64,000 nt of DNA from a bacterium (GTDB lineage: Bacteria > Planctomycetota > Planctomycetia > Pirellulales > Pirellulaceae), in contig WGNR01000001.1 in assembly GCA_016124445.1 (NCBI GenBank), positions 558,001 to 622,000 on the forward strand, written 5' to 3'. Position 1 is the stretch's first letter, and the number at the start of each line of letters is the position of its first letter. Under the pieces are notes generated by a model. That model was not told the origin of the DNA and searched no databases. It saw only the letters and a list, made by a program, of their open reading frames with translations. The position numbers and the translations under genes are program-made. Shown in pieces: positions 63,425-64,000 of this stretch.

Positions 63425-64000
63425 TCACGGTTGTCGCAGGGTAATTTGAAAACGGCTTGTCCGGTTCCCCGCATCACCTTCCAGTATCGCCTCCAGCGGT
63501 TTGTCAGCGTGCCACTTGTAGATCAGGGGGTGATTGTTGAACGGGTTGTTGGGAATTGGCAAGTAATCGACCTGATCTAGCGATTCCGGCAACTTGCCAT
63601 GGGTGGCGGCATAATCGCGAATAGACTCCACTGCCTGCAGCATGGTATGCCAGCGTTGCAGACGAACCGAAGCCTTTTGAAATTGTTGCGTGGCCGGCAA
63701 TAACAGCCTTGCCAGGAGAAGCGGGTCGCCCTTGATGAGTTCGTTGGAAAACTGGTCGCCGGGGGGATAGAACTTCTTGGCCTGATAGTACGGAAGCCCC
63801 AGCGGAGCGAAGAACTCGTCGCGGAGTCGCTCGTAGTTGTTCACCGAATAGAGCAAAATTGCGCGGCTGCCAGGCATCGTGTCGACCTCGGCTTTGTCGT
63901 AGCCCATCTCCTTAACCAATTCCTGTTTAACCCGCGGTACCTGGCTGAACACGATGGTGCGGTAGGCTAGCATCTCCCAATCAGACTGACGGCCTTCTTC
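63425..64000 (-). CDS. Protein of unknown function, N-terminus outside the window
   Basis: The frame stays open to the right edge (EEGRQSDWEM precedes the ATG at 63973), so the gene most likely begins beyond the window. About 191 residues are visible. The recognisable segment is near the end: LQAVESIRDYAATHGKLPESLDQV, then PIPNNPFNNHPLIYKW. This peptide pattern (x-x-I-R-x-Y-A-x-x-x-G-x-L-P-x-S-L) is common in planctomycete secreted proteins and ends before a beta-rich tail. No function can be assigned. It is on the same strand as the following DUF1559 gene, 51 bases apart. Confidence 0.6.
   Translation of the reverse strand, partial: EEGRQSDWEMLAYRTIVFSQVPRVKQELVKEMGYDKAEVDTMPGSRAILLYSVNNYERLRDEFFAPLGLPYYQAKKFYPPGDQFSNELIKGDPLLLARLLLPATQQFQKASVRLQRWHTMLQAVESIRDYAATHGKLPESLDQVDYLPIPNNPFNNHPLIYKWHADKPLEAILEGDAGNRTSRFQITLRQP

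Overview
The window reads as chromosomal DNA from a planctomycete, most likely the Pirellulaceae (Blastopirellula/Bremerella/Rhodopirellula type). The basis is the density of families largely typical of this phylum: three DUF1549/DUF1553 + DUF1501 gene pairs, two DUF1552 proteins (one with a DUF1592/1588/1585 cytochrome-like partner), two DUF1559 proteins, sulfatases and esterases with export signals, and an ECF sigma/FecR-LamG pair. Genus-level placement is inference. No rRNA, tRNA, CRISPR array, prophage or insertion sequence was recognised. Coding density is high on both strands.

Layout. 1-1.7 kb: end of a DUF1552 gene and a secreted protein, closed by a bidirectional terminator. 1.7-11.1 kb (minus): an exported esterase, then a metal-type efflux locus (response regulator, sensor kinase, lipoprotein adaptor, RND pump, lipoprotein TolC-like channel). 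11.4-17.8 kb (plus): a lectin/esterase/beta-propeller fusion, then the DUF1552 + DUF1592 pair. 17.8-26 kb: a secreted AXE1-like esterase divergent from a DUF1549/1553 (with inserted discoidin domain) + DUF1501 pair, a probable gene remnant, a small lipoprotein and a pilin-like DUF1559 protein. 26.7-40.2 kb: an alginate-export-type porin and a nitrate island. The island holds a FixJ-like regulator and a PilJ-domain kinase, divergent from narK, a fused FeS/membrane-anchor protein, a molybdopterin nitrate reductase, a siroheme nitrite reductase and a CysJ-like diflavin reductase. 40.4-43.6 kb: a CaCA cation exchanger, an AbrB/Doc toxin-antitoxin pair with a palindromic operator, and a leucine-rich-repeat protein. 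43.6-52.4 kb (minus): ECF sigma, FecR/LamG, DUF1549/1553, DUF1501 and a sulfatase-esterase fusion, mostly with overlapping or nearly touching ends. 52.6-64 kb: an RNA ligase, a cupin, a GntR/LacI regulator divergent from a third DUF1549/1553 + DUF1501 + WD40 set, an ASST-like protein, a DUF1559 protein and a partial gene at the edge.

How the parts may work together. The nitrate island can import nitrate, reduce it to nitrite on a membrane-tethered but apparently cytoplasmic enzyme, and reduce nitrite to ammonium with electrons from a dedicated diflavin reductase. Two copies of the palindrome TTCGG-N4-CCGAA lie in the divergent control region. The 43.6-52.4 kb unit looks like a self-regulated surface system: a sigma factor, a membrane regulator with a carbohydrate-binding-like domain, a CxxCH protein, a Tat-exported partner and a sulfatase-esterase suited to sulfated, acylated polysaccharides. 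Functions of the DUF families are unknown, so roles given for them are inference. Protein families were assigned by reading motifs, without database searches.
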